A DNA stretch of 64,000 bases from assembly GCA_963851385.1 (NCBI GenBank), contig CAWKPE010000011.1, positions 1-64,000 of the forward strand. Reading direction: 5' to 3'. The translations under genes and the position numbers were made by a program. Below the pieces are notes generated by a model. That model was not told the origin of the DNA, searched no databases, and saw nothing but the letters and a program-made list of their open reading frames with translations. Below are positions 1 to 8,525 of the stretch, piece after piece (the first letter of the stretch is position 1; each line of letters starts with the position of its first letter). The stretch comes from CAWEFA01 sp963851385. GTDB lineage: Bacteria; Bacteroidota; Bacteroidia; Bacteroidales; DTGW01.

Positions 1-1
1 T

Positions 2-235
2 TTTTTAAAAGCTGAGAATCCTCTTTCTTTTGAAATTATTTACTTAATAGACAATAATGATTATACTGAAGAAAATTTGAATAAGGTATATTCAGATTCA
101 AGAAAAAAGAAGGCAGAAATTAATAAAGATACTTTCTATATAAATTTTTCATTTATTCCTGATAATGGAAATTTAAATGAAAAAAGGTTAATTGCTGATG
201 GTTATATTCTACAATATAATCCTAAAGCTGCTTAA
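2..235 (+). CDS. C-terminal fragment of an unknown protein (cut by window edge)
   Basis: An open frame runs in from the window edge to a TAA at 233-235 and gives about 77 residues. The visible part contains SFEIIYLIDNN, an acidic/basic stretch (YTEENLNKVYSDSRKKK) and ends in YNPKAA. I do not recognise the family. It stops 5 nt before the HEPN-like gene on the same strand, so the two are probably co-transcribed. Its start lies outside the window. Confidence 0.5.
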   Translation, partial: FLKAENPLSFEIIYLIDNNDYTEENLNKVYSDSRKKKAEINKDTFYINFSFIPDNGNLNEKRLIADGYILQYNPKAA

Positions 236-240
236 TTCGA

Positions 241-642
241 ATGGGAAATTGTAATAATCTTTTACATGCTGAGCATAATGAAAAAGCATGTCATTATCTC
301 AATCATTCAGATGAATTCAGAGATTGGGTTATAAGTACTGCTTTTTATTCTGCATTGCATTATGTAAGAAGCATGATATTGCCTTATAAAGTAGTTGATA
401 ATGGCAAAACAAAAACTATTCCTGATTTTGAAAGTTTATATTCATTTCTTAAAAAAGGTACTCAAACTAAACATAGATTTTTAATACATTTAATAGAACA
501 TGAACATTCAGATATTTCAGATGACTATAGCAATCTTTTTGATTTAGCATACAAGGCAAGATACTTAAATTATATATTCGATAAGTCAATCTCCGATTTA
601 GCAATTAAAAGATTAAAAAATATTAAAGAATATTGTAAATAA
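241..642 (+). CDS. HEPN-like small helical protein
   Basis: A 133-residue, probably all-helical protein. The N-terminal part (HAEHNEKACHYL, then RDWVISTAFYSALHYV around residues 27-42) resembles HEPN-fold proteins, which often begin with a helix pair carrying A-x-Y-x-A-L-H-Y. The canonical HEPN RNase motif R-x4-6-H is not obvious; the nearest is KHRFLIHLIEHEH around residue 77. It follows the edge-cut gene by 5 nt, a spacing typical of two-gene toxin or sensor modules, but the partner is not visible enough to say so. Family assignment is by pattern only; a structural or regulatory role is as likely as a nuclease role. Confidence 0.5.
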   Translation: MGNCNNLLHAEHNEKACHYLNHSDEFRDWVISTAFYSALHYVRSMILPYKVVDNGKTKTIPDFESLYSFLKKGTQTKHRFLIHLIEHEHSDISDDYSNLFDLAYKARYLNYIFDKSISDLAIKRLKNIKEYCK

Positions 643-856
643 TAGATATTATTTTTTATTTGCATAAAATTCCAATTCTTTTTAAGTCTTTTATTTTAAT
701 CGAAAAATATCTGTCGCATCTTATCATTTGAAGCTAGTATTTGGATATATTTTTATATGCAGTAATGTTTTTTAATGTCTATACATTTTTGCAATAGCAA
801 AACTTTAACTTAGTCACAAAAATCTTCTAACTTTACGTTATCAATGATTAATAACT

Positions 857-2110
857 GTGGTTCAAAAGTCAAATAAACGCAAAATTATTAATGATCCGGT
901 TTATGGATTTATTAATATCAATAACGATTTAATTTTTGATATCATTGAACATCCCTGGTTTCAAAGGCTTCGAAGAATCAGACAACTTGGTCTGACTTAC
1001 CTTGTATATCCTGGTTCAGTGCACACACGCTTTCAACATGCATTAGGTGCTGCATATCTTATGGGACAGGCAATAAGTGTAATTCGTTCAAAAGGTCATG
1101 AGATAACGGATGAAGAAGCCGAAGCTGTTACCATAGCAATTCTTTTACATGATATTGGACATGGACCTTTTTCTCATGCTCTCGAGTATAGCCTGATTGA
1201 ACATCATACTCATGAGAATCTTTCTGAATTAATAATGGACGAACTTAACAAACAATTCAACGGTCGTTTGGCTTTGGCCATTGAAATCTTCAAAAATAAT
1301 TATCATAAAAAATTCCTGTATCAACTGGTATCGGGGCAACTCGATATGGATCGTCTTGACTATCTCAAGCGCGACAGTTTTTTCACAGGAGTCACTGAAG
1401 GCAGTGTAGGTTCAGATCGCATTATAAAAATGCTTAGTGTAGCTGATGACAATCTTGTGTTGGAAGTAAAAGGGATATATTCAATTGAGCAATTTCTCAT
1501 TGCAAGGCGTTTGATGTATTGGCAGGTTTATCTTCATAAAACTGTTCTTTCTGCTGAAACCTTGCTTGTTAATTCTCTTAAACGCGCCAAAAAGCTTGCT
1601 CTTGAAGGACATCAAATGTTTGCTACACCAGCTTTACAATTTTTCCTTACAAGAAAATTTTTAAAAGATGATTTATCACTGTCAAAAGGAGAATTGCGGT
1701 CCAAAATTCTTGAAAATTTTGTAATGCTTGATGACTCCGATATTGTTGCTTCAACTAAAGTTTGGCAGAGCAATTCTGATAAAGTACTTTCATTGCTTTG
1801 CAGGAATATGAATAATCGTGTATTGTACAAAATTGAATTGCAGAATAAAGTATTTTCGAAAGAACGAATGGAAGAACTTAAAAGCAAAAGCGAGTCATTG
1901 TTTAATTTAAAAGATGACGAAGTGGATTATTTTGTTTTCTCTGATACCATAATTAATCATACTTACGTTCCTTCAGATAACAGGATATCGATACTTTTTA
2001 AGAATGGAACAATAGCAGATATTTCTGAAGCTTCGGACATATTGGATATTTCTGTTCTTTCAAAAGTAGTTAAGAAGTATTTTTTGTGTTATCCGAAAGA
2101 GCTGAAATAG
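857..2110 (+). CDS. HD-domain phosphohydrolase (COG1078/YdhJ-like)
   Basis: A 417-residue cytoplasmic HD-superfamily metal-dependent phosphohydrolase. The metal-binding signature is clear: an early His in FQHALGAAYLMG (about residues 60-71), then ILLHDIGHGPFSHALE around residues 95-110, and a downstream Asp in GQLDMDRLDYLKRDS near 160-175. These match the dNTPase-like COG1078 family, whose physiological substrate is mostly unknown. GTG at 857 is the start: an in-frame TGA lies at 845-847 and no ATG or TTG lies between. It sits upstream of the lipid A genes on the same strand, an arrangement common in Bacteroidota, but a 211-nt gap with a palindrome makes one transcript uncertain. Confidence 0.9.
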   Translation: MVQKSNKRKIINDPVYGFININNDLIFDIIEHPWFQRLRRIRQLGLTYLVYPGSVHTRFQHALGAAYLMGQAISVIRSKGHEITDEEAEAVTIAILLHDIGHGPFSHALEYSLIEHHTHENLSELIMDELNKQFNGRLALAIEIFKNNYHKKFLYQLVSGQLDMDRLDYLKRDSFFTGVTEGSVGSDRIIKMLSVADDNLVLEVKGIYSIEQFLIARRLMYWQVYLHKTVLSAETLLVNSLKRAKKLALEGHQMFATPALQFFLTRKFLKDDLSLSKGELRSKILENFVMLDDSDIVASTKVWQSNSDKVLSLLCRNMNNRVLYKIELQNKVFSKERMEELKSKSESLFNLKDDEVDYFVFSDTIINHTYVPSDNRISILFKNGTIADISEASDILDISVLSKVVKKYFLCYPKELK

Positions 2111-2164
2111 TTATAAGTTCAAAATTAAAGTTTAAGATTAGAAGTTAATGTAATTAAGCAAATC

Positions 2165-2195
2165 AGGTCATACTGAGCTTGTCGAAGTATGACCT
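2165..2195. repeat. Solitary REP-like palindrome (GGTCATACT ... AGTATGACC)
   Basis: A perfect 10-bp stem (AGGTCATACT / AGTATGACCT) encloses GAGCTTGTCGA. It is the same palindrome as one of the two arms inside the 123-bp elements at 12921 and 27265. Here it stands alone between the HD gene and lpxD, without clear terminal repeats. It could act as a transcript-stabilising or terminating hairpin; that is inference. Confidence 0.85.
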
Positions 2196-2321
2196 ACTGC
2201 ACAAAATACCTTAAATTAGCTAAATTGAACTTGTGGCAAGGAGGTATAAAGTTTAACTTATTAATATTATTAAGAGGTTTTTTAAAGAATATTTTAAGAC
2301 AAAAAATAAATACATAATATC

Positions 2322-3365
2322 ATGAAATTTACAGCCAAAGCAATTGCTGATTTGCTTAAAGGAGAAATAACCGGCAACCCGAATACAGAAGTTTGGGACA
2401 TAGCAAAAATTGAAGAAGGACGCCCCGGAACATTATCATTTCTGGCCAATCCCAAGTATAATAAATATCTTTATACAACTGAGTCTTCAATAGTTCTAAT
2501 AAATAAGAGCCAAGTAATAGAAGGTGAGGTAAAAGCAACTCTAATTAAAGTCGAAGATGCTTACCAGGCATTTGCCACTCTTCTTAATTTTTACCAGCAA
2601 TCATTACCTGTAAAGAAAGGTGTCGAAAAAGATTGCTACATTAGTAAGAGTGCATCTGTCGGCAAAGATGTTTATATTGGCAGGTATGCTTATATAGGTG
2701 AGAATACCAAGATTGGGAACAAAGTTAAAATCTATCCCCAGGTATATATAGGAGATAACGTTAAGATAGGAGAGAATACAATTATTTATCCAGGTGCAAA
2801 AATATATGCTGATTGTTTAATTGGTATCGAATGCGTGATTCATGCCGGAGCCGTAATCGGTGCGGATGGATTTGGTTTTGCTCCAAGTTCTGAAAATGAT
2901 TACAAGAAGATTCCCCAAGTAGGAAATGTAATTCTGGAAGATTATGTTGAAATTGGCGCCAATACTACTGTTGACAGGGCAACAATGGGCTCTACCATCA
3001 TCCGCAAAGGAGTTAAACTGGATAACCTGATACAAATTGCCCATAACGTTGAAGTGGGAGAGAACACGGTTATGGCTGCACAGGTAGGCATTGCAGGTTC
3101 TACCAAAATCGGCCGTGATTGTATGTTTGGCGGACAAGTTGGTGTTTCAGGTCATGTCAGTATTGCTAATGGAGTTAAGCTTGGTGCACAATGCGGTGCA
3201 AATTCAGCCATCATGCAAGAGAATGCCACAATGATAGGTTCACCTGCTATGGATTTTAAAGAATTCATGAAAAGCTCTGTTCATTTCAGAAACTTTTCAA
3301 AACTGGTACAACAATTGAATGCAATGGAAAGGGAATTGAAAGCATTGAAAGAAAAAGTGAAGTAA
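2322..3365 (+). CDS. lpxD: UDP-3-O-acylglucosamine N-acyltransferase LpxD
   Basis: LpxD adds the second (N-linked) 3-hydroxyacyl chain to UDP-3-O-acyl-glucosamine using acyl-ACP, the third step of lipid A synthesis, in the cytoplasm. The 347 residues fit the family. Residues 1-100 form the uridine-binding LpxD domain (GTLSFLANPKY). Residues 110-310 are a left-handed beta-helix of hexapeptide repeats (IGRYAYIGENTKIG, VYIGDNVKIGENT). The expected catalytic His lies in IQIAHNVEVGENT near residue 235, and a C-terminal helix (LVQQLNAMERELKALKEK) ends the protein. It is followed by lpxC/fabZ and lpxA on the same strand. Confidence 0.97.
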   Translation: MKFTAKAIADLLKGEITGNPNTEVWDIAKIEEGRPGTLSFLANPKYNKYLYTTESSIVLINKSQVIEGEVKATLIKVEDAYQAFATLLNFYQQSLPVKKGVEKDCYISKSASVGKDVYIGRYAYIGENTKIGNKVKIYPQVYIGDNVKIGENTIIYPGAKIYADCLIGIECVIHAGAVIGADGFGFAPSSENDYKKIPQVGNVILEDYVEIGANTTVDRATMGSTIIRKGVKLDNLIQIAHNVEVGENTVMAAQVGIAGSTKIGRDCMFGGQVGVSGHVSIANGVKLGAQCGANSAIMQENATMIGSPAMDFKEFMKSSVHFRNFSKLVQQLNAMERELKALKEKVK

Positions 3366-3759
3366 ATTGACAAAACTATATACTTGAATAAAACAAATTT
3401 TAATAAGTCCCATAAGGAAGTTATTTGGGTAGCCATGTTAAAAGTTTTTATTTATAATTCCAACGTATTTTCTCTTGAGTGAAACTAAAAAAGTAGGAAT
3501 CCAAAACAATTAATTAATGGATTATTGTTTCTGCAGGAATGACAACTAAAAAGCCTCTCTGGAGACCATTCGAATTCTGGATTTTAATTTTTCGTATTTG
3601 TGCTAAATACTCTTAAAACTATTCTTTCTAAAAAACCGTTTCATCATTTATGGCATAACCCTGATTTTTTTATAACTTGCAGCGCATTTTATTTACTACC
3701 TTTTAAAAGGTATAATTCATAAAAAAAATTCATAAACGACAAAAAGTAAATAACATACT
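3366..3759. other. 394-bp non-coding gap between lpxD and lpxC/fabZ
   Basis: A+T-rich with no convincing open frame, RNA gene or strong hairpin on either strand. The last 60 bases before lpxC are A-rich, as usual for Bacteroidota leaders. A separate promoter for lpxC is likely but I cannot place it with confidence. Confidence 0.6.
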
Positions 3760-5154
3760 ATGGCAGATAAACAAAAAACACTTGGTAAAGGTGTAAATAT
3801 TTCGGGTAGAGGGTTGCATACCGGACTAAATGTAAATATGTTATTGAAACCTGCACCTGCTAACCATGGAATACGATTTATTAGAATCGATCTGGAAGAA
3901 AATCCTGTTGTCCATGCCATTGTTGACAATGTCGTAGATACATCACGCGGAACAACAATAGATGAAAACGGTGTACGTATTGGCACAATTGAACACCTGA
4001 TGGCATCTCTTAATGGTTGTGGCGTTGATAATGTACTTATTGAGATAGATGCTCCTGAAATACCTATTCTGGATGGAAGTGCAAAATTTTTAACTGAAGA
4101 AATTCTTGCTGCTGGAATTATTGATCTTGAAGTTGATAAAAAATATTTTGAACTTAAAGAAAGAATTGAATTTATTGATGTTGACAAAGGAATTGAAATT
4201 GTTGCTTTCCCTGATGATCACCTGAGCATTACTGTTCAGATTGATTACAATTCAAAAGTGTTGGGAAACCAATATGCTTCAATGAATTCCCTCAGCGAAT
4301 TCAGTAAAGAAATTGCTCCATGCCGGACTTTTGTCTTTTTGCATGAGTTAGAACAGTTGGTAAAACATAACCTGATTAAAGGTGGTGATGTAGATAATGC
4401 AATTATTATTGTTGACAGGAAAGTTTCGCAGGATGAACTTGACAGGCTTGCAAAATTATTCAACAAGCCTAAAGTAGCAGTACAACCAGAAGGAGTATTG
4501 AACAATATTGAACTGCGTTATCAGAATGAACCTGCCCGTCATAAATTACTTGATATGGTGGGGGATCTTATGTTGGTTGGAATGCCAATAAAGGCAAGAA
4601 TTATTGCTTCACGTCCTGGTCATCATGCGAATACCGAATTTGCTAAGATTCTCAGGAAAACAATTAAGAAAGAAGCATTAAAACCAGCTGTTCCAAAGAT
4701 TAATTTAAATGAGCCACCATTATTGGACGTTAATGAAATAATGAAAATATTACCGCACAGGCCACCATTTCTTCTTGTCGACAAAGTTTTTATTCGTACT
4801 GAAAGTCAGGTGGTGGGTTTGAAAAACGTGACAATGAATGAACCATTTTTTGTTGGGCATTTTCCGGGTGAACCGGTAATGCCTGGTGTACTCCTGGTTG
4901 AAGCAATGGCACAAGTTGGGGGAGTGCTGGTTCTTAATACGGTTCCAGATCCCGAAAATTATCTCACCTATTTTTTAAAAATTGATAAGGTAAAATTTAA
5001 AAGAAAAGTTGTTCCCGGCGATTCAATTATTTTCAAATGCGAACTGGTAGAGCCCATCAGACGAGGTATTGCGACAATGTGGGCTCAGGCTTTTGTGGCC
5101 GGAACACTTGTAGCTGAAGCGGAACTGTGTGCACAGATTACTAAAGTAAAATAG
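3760..5154 (+). CDS. lpxC/fabZ: Bifunctional LpxC deacetylase / FabZ 3-hydroxyacyl-ACP dehydratase
   Basis: A 464-residue fusion. Residues 1 to about 310 are LpxC, the zinc-dependent UDP-3-O-acyl-GlcNAc deacetylase that commits precursor to lipid A: IEHLMASLNGCGVDN carries the first zinc His, and HKLLDMVGDLMLVG near 265 carries the second zinc His and Asp. Residues 320-464 are FabZ, the fatty-acid dehydratase: ILPHRPPFLLVDKV, GHFPGEPVMPGVLLVEAMAQ with the catalytic His and Glu. The fusion is standard in Bacteroidota and balances lipid A against fatty-acid synthesis, since both parts draw on the 3-hydroxyacyl-ACP pool. It lies between lpxD and lpxA on one strand. Confidence 0.97.
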   Translation: MADKQKTLGKGVNISGRGLHTGLNVNMLLKPAPANHGIRFIRIDLEENPVVHAIVDNVVDTSRGTTIDENGVRIGTIEHLMASLNGCGVDNVLIEIDAPEIPILDGSAKFLTEEILAAGIIDLEVDKKYFELKERIEFIDVDKGIEIVAFPDDHLSITVQIDYNSKVLGNQYASMNSLSEFSKEIAPCRTFVFLHELEQLVKHNLIKGGDVDNAIIIVDRKVSQDELDRLAKLFNKPKVAVQPEGVLNNIELRYQNEPARHKLLDMVGDLMLVGMPIKARIIASRPGHHANTEFAKILRKTIKKEALKPAVPKINLNEPPLLDVNEIMKILPHRPPFLLVDKVFIRTESQVVGLKNVTMNEPFFVGHFPGEPVMPGVLLVEAMAQVGGVLVLNTVPDPENYLTYFLKIDKVKFKRKVVPGDSIIFKCELVEPIRRGIATMWAQAFVAGTLVAEAELCAQITKVK

Positions 5155-5249
5155 TCAATTAGCTGTTGGCTTTTAGCTATTAGTTAACAGGAATTAATAA
5201 ATGACTTGTATCAATAGACAATATTCAATAATAAATATTTAATTGAAAT

Positions 5250-6059
5250 ATGGCTTCTCATACTCTATCAAATGTACATCCTAAAGCAAAAATTGGAGAT
5301 AAAGTTGTGATTGAACCTTTTGCTACTGTTGCAAAAGATGTGATAATTGGTGATGGTACCTGGGTCGGGCCTAATGCAGTGATTATGGATGGAGCAAGGA
5401 TTGGCAAAAATTGTCGAATTTTTCCAGGTGCTGTAATAGCTGGTATTCCACAGGATTTAAAATTTAAAGGAGAATATACTACAGTCGAAATAGGCAACAA
5501 CACTACTATTCGAGAATGCGTTACAATTAATCGTGGTACTGCAGCAAAAGGAAAGACGATAGTAGGTGATAATTGCCTCGTAATGGCTTATGTTCATATC
5601 GCTCATGATTGCGAGGTTGGAAGCAATATAGTTCTGGTAAATAACGTTGGTTTGGCAGGGGAAGTAAAGATTGATGATTGGGCTATTCTTGGCGGTGCAT
5701 CCGTTGTCCACCAGTTTGTGCATATTGGTTGTCATGCATTTATTGCAGGCGCTTCAAAAGTTGGGAAAGATGTGCCTCCATTTGTAAAAGCTGCTCGCGA
5801 TCCATTGGCATATGTTGGTATAAATTCTATTGGTCTAAGAAGAAGAAATTATTCAAACGATAAGATTACAGAAATTCAGGATATTTACCGTATTATTTTC
5901 CAAAAAGGCATGAATTACTCTGATGCTTGTGAGCATATAGAAACCAATATGCCGGCATCACAGGAAAGAGATGAAATAGTAACTTTTATCCGCGGCTCAA
6001 AACGAGGGATAATGAAAGGTTATGATGCCGGGGATGATGAAGAACATAGTGTATTTTAA
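5250..6059 (+). CDS. lpxA: UDP-N-acetylglucosamine O-acyltransferase LpxA
   Basis: LpxA transfers a 3-hydroxyacyl chain from ACP to the 3-OH of UDP-GlcNAc, the first step of lipid A synthesis. At 269 residues it has the usual length: hexapeptide repeats over residues 5-190 (IGDKVVIEPFATV, IGDGTWVGPNAVIM), the catalytic His region MAYVHIAHDCEVG near 120, and the C-terminal helical domain (YRIIFQKGMNYSDAC). It lies 95 nt after lpxC/fabZ and is probably in the same operon. A hairpin terminator follows 66 nt after the stop. Confidence 0.97.
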   Translation: MASHTLSNVHPKAKIGDKVVIEPFATVAKDVIIGDGTWVGPNAVIMDGARIGKNCRIFPGAVIAGIPQDLKFKGEYTTVEIGNNTTIRECVTINRGTAAKGKTIVGDNCLVMAYVHIAHDCEVGSNIVLVNNVGLAGEVKIDDWAILGGASVVHQFVHIGCHAFIAGASKVGKDVPPFVKAARDPLAYVGINSIGLRRRNYSNDKITEIQDIYRIIFQKGMNYSDACEHIETNMPASQERDEIVTFIRGSKRGIMKGYDAGDDEEHSVF

Positions 6060-6125
6060 ATTATCTAAAAATCTTTTAAAAAGATTTTTCTGACCAATTA
6101 ATTGAATACGAACTGCTAATAATTA

Positions 6126-6152
6126 AAAAACTGCCTGTTTGAGGCAGTTTTT
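6126..6152. terminator. Bidirectional intrinsic terminator between lpxA and tsf
   Basis: The stem AAAAACTGCC / GGCAGTTTTT with loop TGTTTGA is flanked by an A-run on the left and a T-run on the right, so it can end transcripts from lpxA (+) and from tsf (-). The two genes converge here. Confidence 0.88.
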
Positions 6153-6174
6153 ATTTTTATATCAATTAGGATGA

Positions 6175-7005
6175 TTAATCTTTTAAAGCATACCTGCGAA
6201 AATCCGTAACCATAAGTTCTTTATCAATTGATTGCAAGTGTTGCCTGATAGTTTTCTTATTGTCCTTAATAAATTCCTGGTTCATAAGCGTGCTTTCTTT
6301 GAAAAACTTATTGAGTTTACCTTCGGCAATCTTATCAAGCATATTTTTCGGTTTTCCTTCTAAACGTGCTTGTTCACGGCCAATCTCGAGTTCTTTTTCA
6401 ATTCTCTCCTTGGTTACAAAATCTTTATCAACTGCTACCGGATTCATTGCTGCTACCTGCATAGCTATATCTTTATAGACCTGTTCGGCAATATTAGCTT
6501 TATTAAAACCTACAATACAAGCCAATTGGTTACCTGGGTGAATGTAAGCAATAACTTTTTCAGCTTTAATAAAGCCGAAGTAACTTAAATCCATTTTTTC
6601 TCCAGTAATACCAATTTTTTCAACTACAAGGTCTGCGACTTTTCTTCCATTAAATTCATTATTTTTTAAAGCATCCAGATCAGCGGGCTTTTTGTCCATT
6701 GCTACTTTTAAAATTGTCTGAGCAAGTCCAATGAATTCCTGGTTTTTAGCAACAAAATCTGTTTCACAATTTAATACTATAACAGCACCGAATTTGCCAT
6801 CGGTGGTTGCTTCTGACAGCACTACGCCTTCTGCAGCGTCACGATCTGAACGTTTACTTGCCACTAATTGTCCCTTTTTACGAATGATTTCAATTGCTTT
6901 TTCAATATCTCCATTAGATTCTGCCAATGCATTCTTGCAATCCATCATACCTGCTCCGGTTACTTTCCTGAGCTTGGTTATTTCTTCTATAGTTACTTGT
7001 GCCAT
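6175..7005 (-). CDS. tsf: Translation elongation factor EF-Ts
   Basis: EF-Ts recycles EF-Tu by exchanging GDP for GTP. The 276 residues include the N-terminal UBA-like domain (EEITKLRKVTGAGMMDCKNAL, residues 5-25), the conserved NCETDFVAKN around 78-87 that contacts EF-Tu, and the core domain AMQVAAMNPVAV near 185. It is last in the rplM-rpsI-rpsB-tsf transcript. A hairpin with a T-run separates it from rpsB, so its expression may be lower than that of rpsB or driven partly by another promoter. Confidence 0.97.
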   Translation of the reverse strand: MAQVTIEEITKLRKVTGAGMMDCKNALAESNGDIEKAIEIIRKKGQLVASKRSDRDAAEGVVLSEATTDGKFGAVIVLNCETDFVAKNQEFIGLAQTILKVAMDKKPADLDALKNNEFNGRKVADLVVEKIGITGEKMDLSYFGFIKAEKVIAYIHPGNQLACIVGFNKANIAEQVYKDIAMQVAAMNPVAVDKDFVTKERIEKELEIGREQARLEGKPKNMLDKIAEGKLNKFFKESTLMNQEFIKDNKKTIRQHLQSIDKELMVTDFRRYALKD

Positions 7006-7035
7006 ATATTATAAATTATTTTTTTAATATTATAA

Positions 7036-7073
7036 AAAACCTGTCAGAACAAAATAATGATCTGACAGGTTTT
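7036..7073 (-). terminator. Hairpin with T-run between rpsB and tsf (attenuator-like)
   Basis: A perfect 13-bp stem AAAACCTGTCAGA / TCTGACAGGTTTT with a 12-nt loop. On the minus strand it is followed by a run of T. It lies within the 90-nt rpsB-tsf spacer of genes usually transcribed together, so partial termination or RNA processing is more likely than a full stop. Confidence 0.8.
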
Positions 7074-7095
7074 GGTCATTATATTAAATTCTTTG

Positions 7096-7989
7096 TTATT
7101 CTTCTTCCTTGCGTACCTTTTTCTTTATTGGCGCTTTCTTTACATCAACATCAACTTTGATTACTTCCTTTATTACTTCTTCAATGACTTCTTCTGGAAC
7201 TTCAGTTGCTTCAACCGTAACAGTCTTTTTAAAGCCTTTACTCTTAGCTTTCTTAGCCTCCTTAGGTTTCCTTTCTACTACCGGTTCGGCATCCTTTTCT
7301 GCTTTGCGTTCGATTAGACCTTCCTGAATAGAATTACATACTACATCAGCAATAAGCGAAATTGACTTTGAAGCATCATCATTTGCAGGAATAGGGAAAT
7401 CAACCAAATTGGGATTTGAATTAGTATCTGTCATTGCAAATACTGGGATACCTAATCTTTTTGCTTCACGAACAGCAATGTGTTCTTTGGTTATATCAAC
7501 TATAAAAAGAGCAGCCGGAAGCCTGGTAAGATCTGAAATACTTCCAAGGTTTTTTTCAAGTTTAGCTCTTTGGCGCATAACCTGAAGTTTCTCTCTTTTT
7601 GAAAGTGTATTAAAAGTGCCATCTGTTTGCATTTTGTCAATAGATGACATTTTTTTGACTGCCTTACGGATGGTAGGGAAATTAGTAAGCATTCCCCCTG
7701 GCCAGCGTTCAGTAACGTAAGGCATATTAATAAGTTTAACACGCTCTGAAATTATGTCTTTAGCTTGTTTCTTAGTGGCAACAAATAAAATTTTACGTCC
7801 TGATTTTGCAATTTGCTTTAATGCACTTGCAGCTTCTTCAAGTTTTGCTGCTGTTTTTTGAAGGTCAATAATATGGATCCCGTTCTTTTCCATGAAAATA
7901 TAAGGAGCCATTGCCGGGTTCCATTTTCTTTTTAAGTGCCCAAAGTGCACACCGGCATCTAATAATTGTTCAAATGATACTGTTGACAT
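7096..7989 (-). CDS. rpsB: Small subunit ribosomal protein uS2 with charged C-terminal tail
   Basis: uS2 binds the head-body junction of the 30S subunit. The N-terminal signature QLLDAGVHFGHLKRKWNP (residues 7-24), PYIFMEKNGIHIIDLQKT and ALFIVDITKEHIAVREAKRLGIPV are typical. The protein has 297 residues, against about 240 for E. coli S2. The extra residues from about 233 on are a low-complexity Lys/Glu/Val tail (EVPEEVIEEVIKEVIKVDVD ending KKKVRKEEE), probably disordered. Fourth-last in the ribosomal transcript order is rplM, then rpsI, rpsB and tsf; a 145-nt gap separates it from rpsI. Confidence 0.97.
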   Translation of the reverse strand: MSTVSFEQLLDAGVHFGHLKRKWNPAMAPYIFMEKNGIHIIDLQKTAAKLEEAASALKQIAKSGRKILFVATKKQAKDIISERVKLINMPYVTERWPGGMLTNFPTIRKAVKKMSSIDKMQTDGTFNTLSKREKLQVMRQRAKLEKNLGSISDLTRLPAALFIVDITKEHIAVREAKRLGIPVFAMTDTNSNPNLVDFPIPANDDASKSISLIADVVCNSIQEGLIERKAEKDAEPVVERKPKEAKKAKSKGFKKTVTVEATEVPEEVIEEVIKEVIKVDVDVKKAPIKKKVRKEEE

Positions 7990-8133
7990 TTATAATAATT
8001 TAAGTTTACATTCTGTTTTATCAATCATTCGGTAGTCCGGTAGATTATGGAGTCCGAACAATTTAGATACTAAACTACAATTAAAAAAATTACGCTAAAA
8101 ATTTCTAAATCCTTGATGGGATATAATTGGCTT

Positions 8134-8520
8134 TTAACGTTTACTGAATTGAAATCTTTTGCGAGCTTTAGGTTGTCCTGGTTTTTTGCGTTCAACTTCG
8201 CGAGGATCACGCGTTAGAAAACCATTCTTTTTAAGTAAAGGTTTATTTTCTACATTTACTTTTACTAAAGCCCTGGCAATAGCAAGACGCAACGCCTCAG
8301 CCTGACCTTTAAATCCACCACCATCCAGGTTTACTTTAATGTCATATTTTTCAACTGAATCAAGTATGCTGAGAGGTTGTTTTACGATATATTGCAATTG
8401 AGTAGTGGTAAAATATTGACCTAACTCGCGGTTGTTTATTGTTATGTTTCCTTTACCTTCACTCAAGTAAATACGTGCCACAGCTGATTTTCTTCTTCCG
8501 GTTGCATTTACTATTTCCAT
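8134..8520 (-). CDS. rpsI: Small subunit ribosomal protein uS9
   Basis: uS9 of 128 residues. GRRKSAVARIYLSEGKG near the N-terminus, the middle LDGGGFKGQAEALRLAIARAL, and the basic C-terminus GQPKARKRFQFSKR, whose final Lys-Arg reaches the P-site tRNA, are all present. Only 5 nt separate it from rplM upstream, so the two are translationally coupled. Confidence 0.97.
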   Translation of the reverse strand: MEIVNATGRRKSAVARIYLSEGKGNITINNRELGQYFTTTQLQYIVKQPLSILDSVEKYDIKVNLDGGGFKGQAEALRLAIARALVKVNVENKPLLKKNGFLTRDPREVERKKPGQPKARKRFQFSKR

Positions 8521-8525
8521 AATGA

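Noticed and set aside
3717..4187. A 156-codon open frame antisense to lpxC
   Set aside because: Low-complexity Ser/Ile composition and full overlap with a certain gene.
3760..5154. LpxC-FabZ fusion as a novel gene
   Set aside because: This fusion is well established in Bacteroidota; it is useful for taxonomy but not new.
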